Shown in pieces: positions 1 through 7,926 of a stretch of DNA of 64,000 nucleotides. Position 1 is the first letter of the stretch; each line of letters opens with the position of its first letter. Source of the stretch: Mycolicibacterium porcinum (lineage in GTDB: Bacteria; Actinomycetota; Actinomycetes; Mycobacteriales; Mycobacteriaceae); NCBI GenBank assembly GCA_001942045.1, contig MSTD01000019.1, positions 7,393 to 71,392 of the forward strand. Direction: 5' to 3'. A program made the translations under genes and the position numbers. The notes beneath the pieces were generated by a model that was given only the letters and a program-made list of their open reading frames with translations, was not told the origin of the DNA and ran no database searches.

Positions 1-185
1 GCCGGGACCGACGCGGGCGTTGGGTCAGCGACGGGCGGGGCCTGGTGGATCACGGTCGATTCGTCGACCGGGGCCTCGGCGGCCGATTCACTGTTGTCCG
101 GTGCGGCAGGCTCCGGCGTTTCGGACGGCGCAGCCACTGGCTCAGACTCAGACTCCTGCACCGGTTCTGACACTGGCTCGGACAC
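1..185 (-). CDS. N-terminal fragment of an acidic, proline-rich protein (Rv0530 position), cut by window start
   Basis: Only the first 61 codons are inside the window. The GTG start at 185 has a good ribosome binding site (AGAGGGG) a few bases upstream. The visible residues are rich in Ser, Glu, Pro and Ala (starting VSEPVSEPVQESESEPVAAP) and look like a disordered acidic leader; no fold can be seen. It follows ccsB by 54 bases on the same strand, which is the place of Rv0530 in M. tuberculosis, a protein I recall as MinD/ParA-like. That identity is by synteny only. Confidence 0.55.
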   Translation of the reverse strand, partial: MSEPVSEPVQESESEPVAAPSETPEPAAPDNSESAAEAPVDESTVIHQAPPVADPTPASVP

Positions 186-239
186 GAAATCCCCTCTTCT
201 CCACACGATCCGACCGGACGTTCACCAATCTGGCGGTGG

Positions 240-1208
240 CTAGCCAACCCCGGCGTACGAATGCAGGCCAACGGTCACCAGGTTGATGAAGAACAGGTTG
301 AACACCATCGCGACGAAACCCACGACGTTGATCCAGGCGGCCTTGCGATCCCGCCAGCCGGCGGTCGAGCGAGCGTGCAGATACGCCGCGTACACCACCC
401 AGGCGATGAACGACACCGTCTCCTTGGGGTCCCAGCCCCAGTAGCGGCCCCAGGCCTCCTCGGCCCAGATGGCGCCGAAGATCACGCCGAAGCCGAAGAT
501 CGGGAACGCGAAGATCGTGGTGCGGTAAGCGATGCGGTCGAGGGTCTGCGCATCGGGCAGCCGCTGGAGGATCCGGCCGAACGCATTGTCGCGGTCGGCC
601 AGCGGCGACATCTTCAGCAGGAACAGGATGCTGGCCACGCCGGCCACCAGGAACACCCCGGAACCGAGGCTCACCACCGACACGTGGATGGGCAGCCAGT
701 AGGACTGCAGGGCCGGCATCACCGGGGCGGCGTTGGAGTACAGCCAGCGCCCGGACACCGTCAACAGGATCAACACCGGAACCAGCACGAACACCCACAG
801 TGCGCGGTACTGCGGCTTGCGCAGCACCACCGCGGCCGCGATCAGGCCGCAGAAGCTGGTCAGGTTGATGAACTCGTACATGTTGCCCCACGGCACCCGC
901 GAGGTGGCCAGGCCGCGCAACACGATGCAGATGAACAGCATGCCGATGCCGACATAGGTGAGCGCCAGACCGGTCTTGCCGACCCGCTCGTCGAACGGGC
1001 GCCGCGGTACCTCGGCGACGACGCCGGGGGTGGCACTGTCGGCGCCGACGGTTGCGCCCACGAGCTCCCGGGTCTCGACCCGACGACCGCGGCTGTAGGC
1101 AAGTTCGACGGCGAGCAGGATCAAGGCCCCGACCAGGACCACGACCGACGACGTGAACGCCCAGTCGGAGTACCGGGCCAGCCCGATGTCGATGTGCTCG
1201 GTATTCAC
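240..1208 (-). CDS. ccsB: Cytochrome c biogenesis protein CcsB/CcsA (System II haem handling)
   Basis: 322-residue integral membrane protein of the CcsA/CcmF/CcsB family, orthologous by position to Rv0529. With ResB it forms the System II synthetase that carries haem across the membrane and attaches it to the CXXCH motifs of apocytochrome c. The Trp-rich haem-binding WWD motif is visible near residue 255 (WGRYWGWDPKE). Conserved histidines lie in IHVSV, LHARS and GLHSY on either side. About eight hydrophobic segments are seen, with a charged cytoplasmic loop near residues 40-75. It overlaps the resB stop by 4 bases, so the two are probably translated together. Confidence 0.95.
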   Translation of the reverse strand: MNTEHIDIGLARYSDWAFTSSVVVLVGALILLAVELAYSRGRRVETRELVGATVGADSATPGVVAEVPRRPFDERVGKTGLALTYVGIGMLFICIVLRGLATSRVPWGNMYEFINLTSFCGLIAAAVVLRKPQYRALWVFVLVPVLILLTVSGRWLYSNAAPVMPALQSYWLPIHVSVVSLGSGVFLVAGVASILFLLKMSPLADRDNAFGRILQRLPDAQTLDRIAYRTTIFAFPIFGFGVIFGAIWAEEAWGRYWGWDPKETVSFIAWVVYAAYLHARSTAGWRDRKAAWINVVGFVAMVFNLFFINLVTVGLHSYAGVG

Positions 1209-2839
1209 TGCTCCGCCTTCTCTTCTACCGCCGGCTGCTCGTAGCCCTCCAACAACCGCTCCGTCAGCTTCTCGAACTCGTCGCCCCAGCCGGAGTTGTC
1301 GGTACGGGCCAGCCCGCCCAGCTCGACGTTCACCGTACCTGCATTCGCGGGTTGGATCCGAACCCAGACGCGGCGCCGGCGCACCACCAACGACACCAGC
1401 AACCCGGCCATCATCGACATCGCGAACACCAGCACCCAGACCTGCGCCGGGTCGTGCGACACCTGCAGGTTGACGAACGGCACCGCACCGTCGAACCGCA
1501 CCTTGGTGCCGTCATCGAGCCGGGTGTCCTGGCCCTGCACCAGGTTGACGCGGGCGGCCTTGGTCAACTGCTTGCGTTCGATCAACCGGGGATCGAGCGA
1601 GAACAACGACTGCGGCCTGCCGGTGTCCAGGCCGGTGTCACCGCGGTAGATGTCGATGGCCACGGCCGGGTCGTTGAGCGCCGGGAAGCTCGACGACAGC
1701 AGCGTGCCCTCTAGTTGCTTCGTCGGCGCGAACAGGCCCTGGATCGCGACCTGGTGCTTGCGCCGCTCGTCGGCGTCGGGGTACGTGCCGGCTGGCGGGT
1801 CGATGCGCACCACCCCGGAGGACAGCAGCGTCATCTGTTCCTCGGGGCGCCACTGGATGGTCTGGGTGCGCTGCTGGCCGTCGGGGAACGTCACCGTGAA
1901 CGTCGGCGCGTAACCGTGGCCCTGCAGGTAGACGCGATCGCCACCGATGCGCAGCGGGTGGTTGACCTCGAGGCGGTAGGAACGCCAGGTGTCGGCGGAC
2001 AGATCCGCACCGGACTGGTAGTCGATGTTGGCAGCGAACGACAATGCCTGCCCGGTGGGGAGATAGTGCGCGTCGAAGTCATTGACCCGCAGGCAGATCG
2101 GGCTCAGCGAGGTGCCGTCGACGGTGTTGCCGGCCCGGAAGGAGTCGAACGCCGCCGGTGAGGCGGTGCAGAACCCGGGGCCGCCGTCGGCGATGACGAT
2201 GACGTTGCCCTCGTAGCCGAACAGCTTGCCCGCCGCCACCGCGGCCAGCAGGCCCAGCAGCGAGAAGTGGAAGACGATGTTGCCGAATTCCCGCAGATAG
2301 CCCTTCTCCGCCGACACCTCGGTGCCGCCGTCGGTCGGCCGAACGACCTTGCGCCAGCCCCTCAACCGCCGCGTCACGGTCTCGGCGACCTCGTCGGCGT
2401 CGGCGCTCACCTGCTCAGCATGGTGCTTGGGCAGCCGACCCAGATTGCGCGGCGCCGGCACGGGTACTGCCCGCAGGCTGCGGAAATGCTCGATCATCCG
2501 GGGGGTCAGGCAGCCCACCAGAGAGATGAACAGCAACACGTAGATCGCGGTGAACCAGAAGCTGGAGAACACGTCGAACGCCTGCACCCGGTCCAGCCAT
2601 GGCCCCAGCGTGGGATGGGCGGCCAGGTATTCGTCGACCTTGGACTCGTTGAGGCTGCGTTGCGGCAACAACGCACCCGGGATCGCGCCGAGCGCCAGCA
2701 GGAACAGCAGCACCAGCGCGGTGCCCATCGAGGTCAAGGTGCGCCAGGTGTTCCGAACCAGCGCGAGCAGACGTGAAACTGCCCCAAAACGCGGATTTTT
2801 GGGCAGTTTTGTGTCTGCTCGCGAGTCAGAAGTAACCAT
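1205..2839 (-). CDS. resB: Cytochrome c biogenesis protein ResB
   Basis: 544-residue ResB family protein (Rv0528 position), partner of CcsB in System II cytochrome c maturation. Three hydrophobic segments in the first 220 residues and one near residue 465 enclose a large extracytoplasmic domain, the usual ResB layout. The start at 2839 overlaps the ccdA stop by one base (TGATG). The unusual point is the N terminus: residues about 6-26 are encoded by one arm-loop-arm of a 62-nt palindrome whose arms recur at 22745-22808, so the leader before the first membrane segment seems to be made of repeat DNA. Confidence 0.93.
   Translation of the reverse strand: MVTSDSRADTKLPKNPRFGAVSRLLALVRNTWRTLTSMGTALVLLFLLALGAIPGALLPQRSLNESKVDEYLAAHPTLGPWLDRVQAFDVFSSFWFTAIYVLLFISLVGCLTPRMIEHFRSLRAVPVPAPRNLGRLPKHHAEQVSADADEVAETVTRRLRGWRKVVRPTDGGTEVSAEKGYLREFGNIVFHFSLLGLLAAVAAGKLFGYEGNVIVIADGGPGFCTASPAAFDSFRAGNTVDGTSLSPICLRVNDFDAHYLPTGQALSFAANIDYQSGADLSADTWRSYRLEVNHPLRIGGDRVYLQGHGYAPTFTVTFPDGQQRTQTIQWRPEEQMTLLSSGVVRIDPPAGTYPDADERRKHQVAIQGLFAPTKQLEGTLLSSSFPALNDPAVAIDIYRGDTGLDTGRPQSLFSLDPRLIERKQLTKAARVNLVQGQDTRLDDGTKVRFDGAVPFVNLQVSHDPAQVWVLVFAMSMMAGLLVSLVVRRRRVWVRIQPANAGTVNVELGGLARTDNSGWGDEFEKLTERLLEGYEQPAVEEKAEQ
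2762..2823. repeat. 62-nt imperfect palindrome inside resB (copy 1 of the AGAC..AAACTGCCC type)
   Basis: Left arm CGCGAGCAGACGTGAAACTG and the reverse complement of the right arm CGCGAGCAGACACAAAACTG differ at only 3 of these 20 positions, and the arms extend further inward. The same arm sequence recurs at 22745-22808 between hadD and plsC. Here it lies within the first 26 codons of resB, which it keeps in frame. Confidence 0.8.
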
Positions 2840-3618
2840 CAGATCGGCAGCCTCACGTCACTGACGAAGGCGTCCCGCACCCACGACACGAACTCATTCC
2901 ACAAACCCGTCACGAGCGCGGTCCCCACCAGGATCAGCAGCACCCCGCCGAAGATCTGGATGGTCCGGGTATGCCGGCGCAACCAGCCCAGGCCCTGCAC
3001 CGCCCGCGCCGACCCGAGCGCCAGCAGCACGAACGGGATGCCCAACCCCAGGCAATAGGCCAGCACCAGCACCACGCCGCGGGCCACGCTCGCGCCATCG
3101 GTGGCCGAGGCCACCGCGATCACGCCGGTCAGTGTCGGGCCCAGGCACGGCGTCCACCCCAGGGCGAACACCGCACCCAGCAGCGGGGCGCCGGCCATCG
3201 TGGACCACTGCCGCGGCGCGAACCGGGCCTGGCGTTGCAGGGCCGGGATGAAACCGACGAACACCAGACCCATCACGATCGTGACGACGCCGCCGATGCG
3301 TTGCAGCAGAACCTGATTGGCGATCAGCGTGGTGGTCATGCCCAGCACCGCCACCGCGCCGAGCAGGAACACCACGGTGAAACCCGCGACGAACAGGGCG
3401 GCGGCGCCGGCCACCCGCAGCCGCGCGGTCTTCACCCCGACCGCACCCGATGCGGCGTCGGACTCGTCGACCCCGACCACCGCGGCCAGATAGGACAGAT
3501 AGCCGGGCACCAGCGGCACCACGCACGGCGAGGCGAACGACACCAGCCCGGCCAGCACGCTGATGCCCAGCGCCAGCAGCACCGGCCCGGCCGCGGCGAT
3601 CTCGGCGAATCCCGTCAT
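2839..3618 (-). CDS. ccdA: Thiol-disulfide transporter CcdA
   Basis: 259-residue DsbD/CcdA family membrane protein (Rv0527 position). It passes reducing equivalents from cytoplasmic thioredoxin to the extracytoplasmic thioredoxin-like protein encoded next door, so that apocytochrome c cysteines stay reduced for haem ligation. Six hydrophobic helices are visible. The two redox cysteines are C32 in SFASPCVVPLVPGY and C158 in GWTPCLGP, each in the conserved Pro-Cys context. Its start overlaps the stop of the upstream thioredoxin-like gene by 4 bases, and it runs directly into resB. Confidence 0.95.
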   Translation of the reverse strand: MTGFAEIAAAGPVLLALGISVLAGLVSFASPCVVPLVPGYLSYLAAVVGVDESDAASGAVGVKTARLRVAGAAALFVAGFTVVFLLGAVAVLGMTTTLIANQVLLQRIGGVVTIVMGLVFVGFIPALQRQARFAPRQWSTMAGAPLLGAVFALGWTPCLGPTLTGVIAVASATDGASVARGVVLVLAYCLGLGIPFVLLALGSARAVQGLGWLRRHTRTIQIFGGVLLILVGTALVTGLWNEFVSWVRDAFVSDVRLPI

Positions 3619-4220
3619 GGCTGGGGCCCTTCGGCCGCCAACCGCTCGACCACCGGTTGCAGATCCTCGGCCAGCAGCTCACGCAGGAACACCGCGGCCA
3701 CCCGGTGCTGACGGTCCAGCACCACGGTCGACGGGATCACCGTGGTCGGGTACTTGCCGCCGAACGCGATCATGGTGCGCATCGGCGGGTCGTAGATGGA
3801 CGGGAAGGTGACCTTGCGGTCGGTGACGAAATCGACTGCGGCATCGCGGTTGTTGTCCCGCACATCGATGCCGAGGAACGCCACGCCCTTGTCGCGGGTC
3901 GCGTCGTACACCTTTTGGAGCTGACCGATCTCGGCGCGGCACGGCCCACACCACTGGCCCCACACGTTGATCACCACGACCTTGCCGGCGAAATCCTCCA
4001 GCGAGATGGTCTTGTTCGGGTCGGTGAGCTCAGGACCGCTCAGTTTGCCTGGCGTGCTGCGCTTTTCGGGCGGGTCGTAGAAGATGTCGGTCTTGCCGCC
4101 GGGTGCGACGAACTCGAACGTGCCACCCTGGGCGACCGCGTCGTCACCCGTCGAGCATGCGGTGAGCAGCACCAGCCCTGCCAGCACCGCCGCACTCACC
4201 CGGGCGAGAGACGACCTCAT
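3615..4220 (-). CDS. Extracytoplasmic thioredoxin-like lipoprotein (TlpA/ResA type)
   Basis: 201-residue exported thioredoxin-fold protein (Rv0526 position). A basic N terminus and hydrophobic stretch lead into the lipobox LTAC, with lipidated cysteine C22, so it should be anchored on the outer face of the cytoplasmic membrane. The active site is WCGPC (C91, C94). Together with CcdA it would reduce apocytochrome c before haem attachment. It starts directly after the stop of the upstream phosphatase gene and overlaps ccdA by 4 bases. Confidence 0.92.
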   Translation of the reverse strand: MRSSLARVSAAVLAGLVLLTACSTGDDAVAQGGTFEFVAPGGKTDIFYDPPEKRSTPGKLSGPELTDPNKTISLEDFAGKVVVINVWGQWCGPCRAEIGQLQKVYDATRDKGVAFLGIDVRDNNRDAAVDFVTDRKVTFPSIYDPPMRTMIAFGGKYPTTVIPSTVVLDRQHRVAAVFLRELLAEDLQPVVERLAAEGPQP

Positions 4221-4835
4221 TCAGATTCCCCAGGGCTCCGTGTAGCCCCATCGGATCAGTTTGTCGTCGTCGAAGGTGAACGACGTGATCGAGGACAGAT
4301 TGCACAGCCGGCTGTGCGGCAACGGCAGGTGAGCGAGCTTGCGGCCCGTCATCGCGCGGCGCAGCGTCTCCACCGGAAGCTGGTGGCTGACGCAGACCGC
4401 CTCGTGCCCGGCGGCCTTCTCCCGGGCCCGGTGCATGGCCGCCATCATCCGCGGCGCGATCTCGTCGTAGGGCTCACCCCAGGAGGGCTTCATGGGGTTG
4501 CGCAGCCGCGGCCAGTTCCGCGGATCGCGCAGCGCACCGTCGCCCGGTGCCACCCGCTCACCCTCGAACATGTTCCACGACTCGATGAGCCCGTCGTCGG
4601 TGGCGATCGGCAGCCCATGGCTCTCGGCGATCGGCGTGGCCGTTTCCTGCGCCCGCTCCAACGGCGAGGCCACCACATAGACGATGTCCCGGCCGGCCAG
4701 CCAATCCGCGGCGGCCCGCGCCTGAGCCTGGCCGCGCTCGGACAGGTGATAGCCGGGCAGCCGACCGTAGAGCACCTTCTCCGGGTTGAACACTTCGCCA
4801 TGCCGCATCACGTGCACGGTCGTTCTGGCCGTCAC
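4221..4835 (-). CDS. Histidine phosphatase family protein (phosphoglycerate mutase-like)
   Basis: 204-residue member of the histidine phosphatase superfamily (Rv0525 position). The N-terminal catalytic motif is MRHGEV, with H10 the likely phosphohistidine. A second conserved region, [10 protein letters not shown], carries the second catalytic histidine. The substrate is unknown; the fold covers sugar phosphatases, alpha-ribazole phosphatase and others. It sits between hemL and the thioredoxin gene with a 4-base overlap to hemL, so it belongs to the hemL-ccs operon. Confidence 0.88.
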   Translation of the reverse strand: MTARTTVHVMRHGEVFNPEKVLYGRLPGYHLSERGQAQARAAADWLAGRDIVYVVASPLERAQETATPIAESHGLPIATDDGLIESWNMFEGERVAPGDGALRDPRNWPRLRNPMKPSWGEPYDEIAPRMMAAMHRAREKAAGHEAVCVSHQLPVETLRRAMTGRKLAHLPLPHSRLCNLSSITSFTFDDDKLIRWGYTEPWGI

Positions 4836-6142
4836 GGTTTGGCCTCCGCGGCGGCACGGGCCGCACCGGGCAACGCGTCGGCGATACGCTCGAATGCCGC
4901 ATCATCCAAAACACTTGAGACGAACCAGGTTTCGAAGGCACTGCACGGCGGGTACACCCCAGCCTCAAGCAGCGCGTGGAAGAACGGTGGGAAGCGCCAG
5001 GTTTCGGTGGCCTTGGCCGCGGCGAAGTCGTCGACCTGCTCGTCGGTGAAGAACACGCTGAGCATGCTGCCCGCACGCTGCACCCGGTGGGCCACCCCGG
5101 CATCGGTCAGGGCACCGGTGAGCAGGCCGGCCAGCCGGTCGGCGTTGGCGTCCACCCGTGCGTATGCGGCGTCGTCGGCGTTGCGCAGCGTGGCCAGCCC
5201 GGCCGCCATCGCCACCGGGTTACCGGACAACGTTCCGGCCTGGTAGACCGGGCCCAGCGGAGCCAACCGGCCCATCACCTCGGCACTGCCGCCGAACGCC
5301 GCGGCGGGCAGACCGCCGCTCATCACCTTCCCGAAGGTGAACAGATCGGCGTCGACGGGATCGAGTCCGTACCAGCCGGCCCGGCTCACCCGGAAGCCCG
5401 TCATCACCTCGTCGAGGATCAGCAGCGCACCGTGGACCGCGGTGATCCGGCGCAGCGCGGCGTTGAATCCGGGCAACGGTGGCACCGTGCCCATGTTGCC
5501 GGGGCTGGCTTCGGTGATGACACAAGCAATCTCGTCACCGAACCGGCCGAAGATCTCTTCGACGGCCTCGACGTTGTTGTACGGCAGCACGATGGTGTCG
5601 GCCGCGGCCGCTCCGGTGACGCCAGGCGAAGACGGCAGGCCCAGCGTGGCCACACCCGAGCCAGCGTCGGCCAGCAGCGCGTCGCTGTGGCCGTGATAGC
5701 AGCCCGAGAACTTGATGATCTTGGCTCGACCGGTGTAGCCGCGGGCCAACCGGATGGCGCTCATGGTGGCCTCGGTACCCGAGTTCACCAGACGCAGCCG
5801 CTCGACCGGAGCGACCCGGTCGATGATCTCAGCCGCCAACTCGGTCTCCGACGGCGTCGGGGCGCCGAAACTCAGCCCATCCGCCGCCACCTTCTGCACG
5901 GCCTCGACGACCGCCGGGTGGGCGTGGCCGAGCAGCGCCGGGCCCCACGAACAGACCAGGTCGACGTAGCGGTTCCCGTCGGCATCGGTCAGCCAGTAGC
6001 CCTTGGCGCTCGTGATGAACCGGGGGGTGCCGCCGACCGAGTTGAAGGCCCGCACCGGGGAGTTCACTCCGCCGGGGATAACTGCGCAGGCGTCGGCGAA
6101 CAGTTCGGCCGATCGCTGAGTCTGCGGTTGATCAACACGCAT
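4832..6142 (-). CDS. hemL: Glutamate-1-semialdehyde 2,1-aminomutase
   Basis: About 436 residues. PLP-dependent class III aminotransferase-fold enzyme that converts glutamate-1-semialdehyde to 5-aminolevulinate, the second step of the C5 pathway whose first step is HemA (encoded at 19456-20814). The Schiff-base lysine is in TFGKVMSGG (K272 from the ATG). The PLP-phosphate region SGTEATMSA and the aspartate in [11 protein letters not shown] are intact. I chose the ATG at 6142; a GTG two codons upstream (6148) is equally possible. It heads the cytochrome c maturation operon, which couples haem supply to its use. Confidence 0.96.
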   Translation of the reverse strand: MRVDQPQTQRSAELFADACAVIPGGVNSPVRAFNSVGGTPRFITSAKGYWLTDADGNRYVDLVCSWGPALLGHAHPAVVEAVQKVAADGLSFGAPTPSETELAAEIIDRVAPVERLRLVNSGTEATMSAIRLARGYTGRAKIIKFSGCYHGHSDALLADAGSGVATLGLPSSPGVTGAAAADTIVLPYNNVEAVEEIFGRFGDEIACVITEASPGNMGTVPPLPGFNAALRRITAVHGALLILDEVMTGFRVSRAGWYGLDPVDADLFTFGKVMSGGLPAAAFGGSAEVMGRLAPLGPVYQAGTLSGNPVAMAAGLATLRNADDAAYARVDANADRLAGLLTGALTDAGVAHRVQRAGSMLSVFFTDEQVDDFAAAKATETWRFPPFFHALLEAGVYPPCSAFETWFVSSVLDDAAFERIADALPGAARAAAEAKP

Positions 6143-6211
6143 GACCACCAGTGTCCCAGCCGGTGCAAATCGGTCAACTACAGGGTGTAGTGGACGCGGC
6201 CACCCGGCCTG

Positions 6212-6595
6212 TCAGGCGGGGGTCAGCGCGAACACCGGATGGTCGGCGTCGTCGGGCAGGTCGCGGAAATAGCCCTCCACCACCTTGCCGGCCAGCGGAC
6301 GGTAAGCGGCGATGATCGGTGCCCGCTGCTCCACCGGAACCTCGGCCGCGAGGTAACTGGACTTGCCCAACGTCACCTGCGGATTGGTCCGGATATTGCG
6401 CACCCACTCCGATTCACCGCGCGTGGAGACCAGGTACTTGACGCCGTCAACCTCCGGAACCACGACCGGGATCTGCTGCGGCTTTTTGCTGACCCGGGTG
6501 GTCACCGTCAGGGTCTCGCTGTGGCCGACACCCGTGGCCATCGCGATCTTGTTGAACACTGCGCGAACAAACCACGGGGGCTTGAGGTAGGCCAT
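6212..6595 (-). CDS. Deazaflavin-dependent oxidoreductase family protein (Ddn-like split barrel)
   Basis: 127-residue protein of the nitroreductase/F420-dependent oxidoreductase family (DUF385, split beta-barrel). Visible family features are the N-terminal PPWFVRAVFNKI, the strand region IPVVVPEVDGVKYLVST and RGESEWVRNIRTNP, the typical GGxxxWxxNLxxxP-like segment of Ddn relatives. Members reduce quinones or other small molecules with F420H2, but the substrate here is unknown. I use the ATG at 6595; a longer reading to 6649 would run into the divergent neighbour. No ribosome binding site precedes the ATG, so translation may be leaderless. Confidence 0.82.
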   Translation of the reverse strand: MAYLKPPWFVRAVFNKIAMATGVGHSETLTVTTRVSKKPQQIPVVVPEVDGVKYLVSTRGESEWVRNIRTNPQVTLGKSSYLAAEVPVEQRAPIIAAYRPLAGKVVEGYFRDLPDDADHPVFALTPA

Positions 6596-6617
6596 AACTG
6601 ACGAGTTTGATGTCAGC
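6596..6617. promoter_or_regulatory. 22-bp gap between two divergent start codons
   Basis: Two genes of the same family start 22 bp apart on opposite strands and neither has a Shine-Dalgarno sequence. The core promoters must overlap each other or lie in the opposite coding region, and leaderless mRNAs are likely. Weak -10-like hexamers are TTTGAT for the plus gene and CAAACT for the minus gene. Confidence 0.35.
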
Positions 6618-6998
6618 ATGCAGTTACCGCAATCGCTGGCCCGGTTCAACCGTCATGTGACCAACCCCATCCAGCGCCTGTGGGCAGGCTGGGCACCGAC
6701 GTTCGGCATCTTGGAGCACGTCGGCCGGAAATCCGGGAAGACCTACCGGACTCCGTTGAGTGTGTTCAGCACCGACGACGGCGTGGCCATCATGCTGACC
6801 TACGGCCCCGACCGGGACTGGCTGAAGAACATCACCTCGGCGGGTCACGCCCGGATCCGCCGCCACGGCAAGACCATCGAGGTCCGTGACCCGCGGGTGG
6901 TGTCCAAGGCCGAGGCCGCCGAGCACGTCAAGGGCCGGGTGCAAAAGGTCTTCGCGCGCCTGCCGTTCGAACAGGCTGTTCTGCTCAAGAAGGCCTAG
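6618..6998 (+). CDS. Nitroreductase/deazaflavin-dependent oxidoreductase family protein
   Basis: 126-residue split-barrel protein of the DUF385/F420-dependent family. Diagnostic stretches are HVGRKSGKTYRTPL, which matches the family's GRKSGxxRxTPL signature, and GPDRDWLKNITSAG, matching the GxxxxWxxNLxAG motif. It is therefore a likely F420-dependent reductase of unknown substrate. It is divergent from a relative of the same family, 22 bp away. The two share the fold but are not close duplicates, since the signature segments differ. Confidence 0.85.
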   Translation: MQLPQSLARFNRHVTNPIQRLWAGWAPTFGILEHVGRKSGKTYRTPLSVFSTDDGVAIMLTYGPDRDWLKNITSAGHARIRRHGKTIEVRDPRVVSKAEAAEHVKGRVQKVFARLPFEQAVLLKKA

Positions 6999-7128
6999 TG
7001 GTCACCAACGGGACCGCGCAGGCTTGCGCATCGAGCCGACGGTTCTGACAGATCACGACGCGGCGCAGACCGAGCAGTATCGCGACGGGCACCGCCATCA
7101 GCGCGATGATCTGGAACATCTCGCTCAT
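6985..7128 (-). CDS. Possible 47-residue single-span membrane protein
   Basis: Reads MSEMFQIIALMAVPVAILLG followed by an Arg-rich tail. There is one hydrophobic segment (residues 5-21), then LRRVV and a polar end. The upstream GGCGGA is only a weak ribosome binding site. The last 14 bases overlap the end of the convergent oxidoreductase gene. I do not recognise a family. The positive-inside pattern and GC-rich third positions support it, but small size makes it uncertain. Confidence 0.3.
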   Translation of the reverse strand: MSEMFQIIALMAVPVAILLGLRRVVICQNRRLDAQACAVPLVTTRPS

Positions 7129-7367
7129 CGCGGTTTCCGCCGTGAGCGCCCGGGCGGAATCCATGCAGCCATCGGTGTTTCGTCTCGCATACCTGCCGGT
7201 CTACCGGGACAACGGGCACTCGGCGTCGATCTCAACGGTTTCTTGACGGCGGACGATCGAATCCTTACAGGACCCCCGAACACGCACGTCAGAAGACTGT
7301 GCAGAATCCCGTTGCACCCGTAAAGAAGTCGTGAACGATCCGGCCCGCGGGCACATGTGCCGCTGGG
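7129..7367. promoter_or_regulatory. Intergenic region upstream of the WhiB3-like gene with a 12-bp palindrome
   Basis: No convincing gene is present in these 239 bases. The perfect palindrome GGCACATGTGCC at 7350-7361 ends 6 bp before the whiB start codon, where it could be an operator or act on the 5' end of the mRNA. It is the only structured sequence I see here. Confidence 0.35.
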
Positions 7368-7652
7368 ATGGAATTCGTGGCATATGACGACGCGGCAGCC
7401 CCCTGGCACTGGCAACTGCACGCGAGGTGCCGGGGCATGGATGCCTCGGTGTTCTTCTCCCCCGAGGGGGAACGGGGGCGCGCTCGATTGAAACGCGAAC
7501 ACCGCGCCAAGGCGCTGTGTCGGGAATGCCCGGTCCTCACGCAATGCCGGACACATGCCCTTGAGATCGCCGAGCCGTTCGGAGTGTGGGGCGGACTGTC
7601 CGAGGCGGACCGGCACGACCTGTTGGACCCGAAACGCTCCGGAACCGGTTGA
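7368..7652 (+). CDS. WhiB-family Fe-S regulator, WhiB3-like
   Basis: 94-residue WhiB-like protein. The four iron-sulfur cysteines are C21, C51, C54 and C60 (CRECPVLTQC), followed by the GVWGGL beta-turn motif that contacts the RNA polymerase sigma factor. The segment WQLHARCRGMDASVFF and the following GERGRAR track WhiB3 of M. tuberculosis (as I recall it) more closely than WhiB1, 2, 4 or 6. WhiB3 senses redox state and controls lipid synthesis. M. tuberculosis whiB3 is located elsewhere (Rv3416), so this is either a relocated or an additional WhiB3-type gene. A desaturase gene follows on the same strand. Confidence 0.9.
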   Translation: MEFVAYDDAAAPWHWQLHARCRGMDASVFFSPEGERGRARLKREHRAKALCRECPVLTQCRTHALEIAEPFGVWGGLSEADRHDLLDPKRSGTG

Positions 7653-7926
7653 TAGCAAACTCGCGCCGACGGGCGATCGCCATTTCCGGCGAGCTGCCGG
7701 TTGCGATAACAACTTCGACAGCTAAGGTGTTCGGAGTCCCGCCACCAATTGGGGGAGCCAGTACTGAACGGGTGGGACAGCGCGTCGACGTCGAAGCCAC
7801 ACCCGATGCGGGCGCATTTCACGCGTCGCTGGTATCGACCGAGAACGACGCTCGGCCACACCGCCTGCCCGAATTGCGCTGCCAGTTCGTACTCACGCGG
7901 AGGTCGGGCCACACCTGAGGGGACCT

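Noticed and set aside
7586..7918. A 110-residue plus-strand frame between the WhiB-like and desaturase genes
   Set aside because: It begins inside the WhiB-like gene in another frame, has no ribosome binding site and no recognisable content; the gap is more likely promoter DNA.
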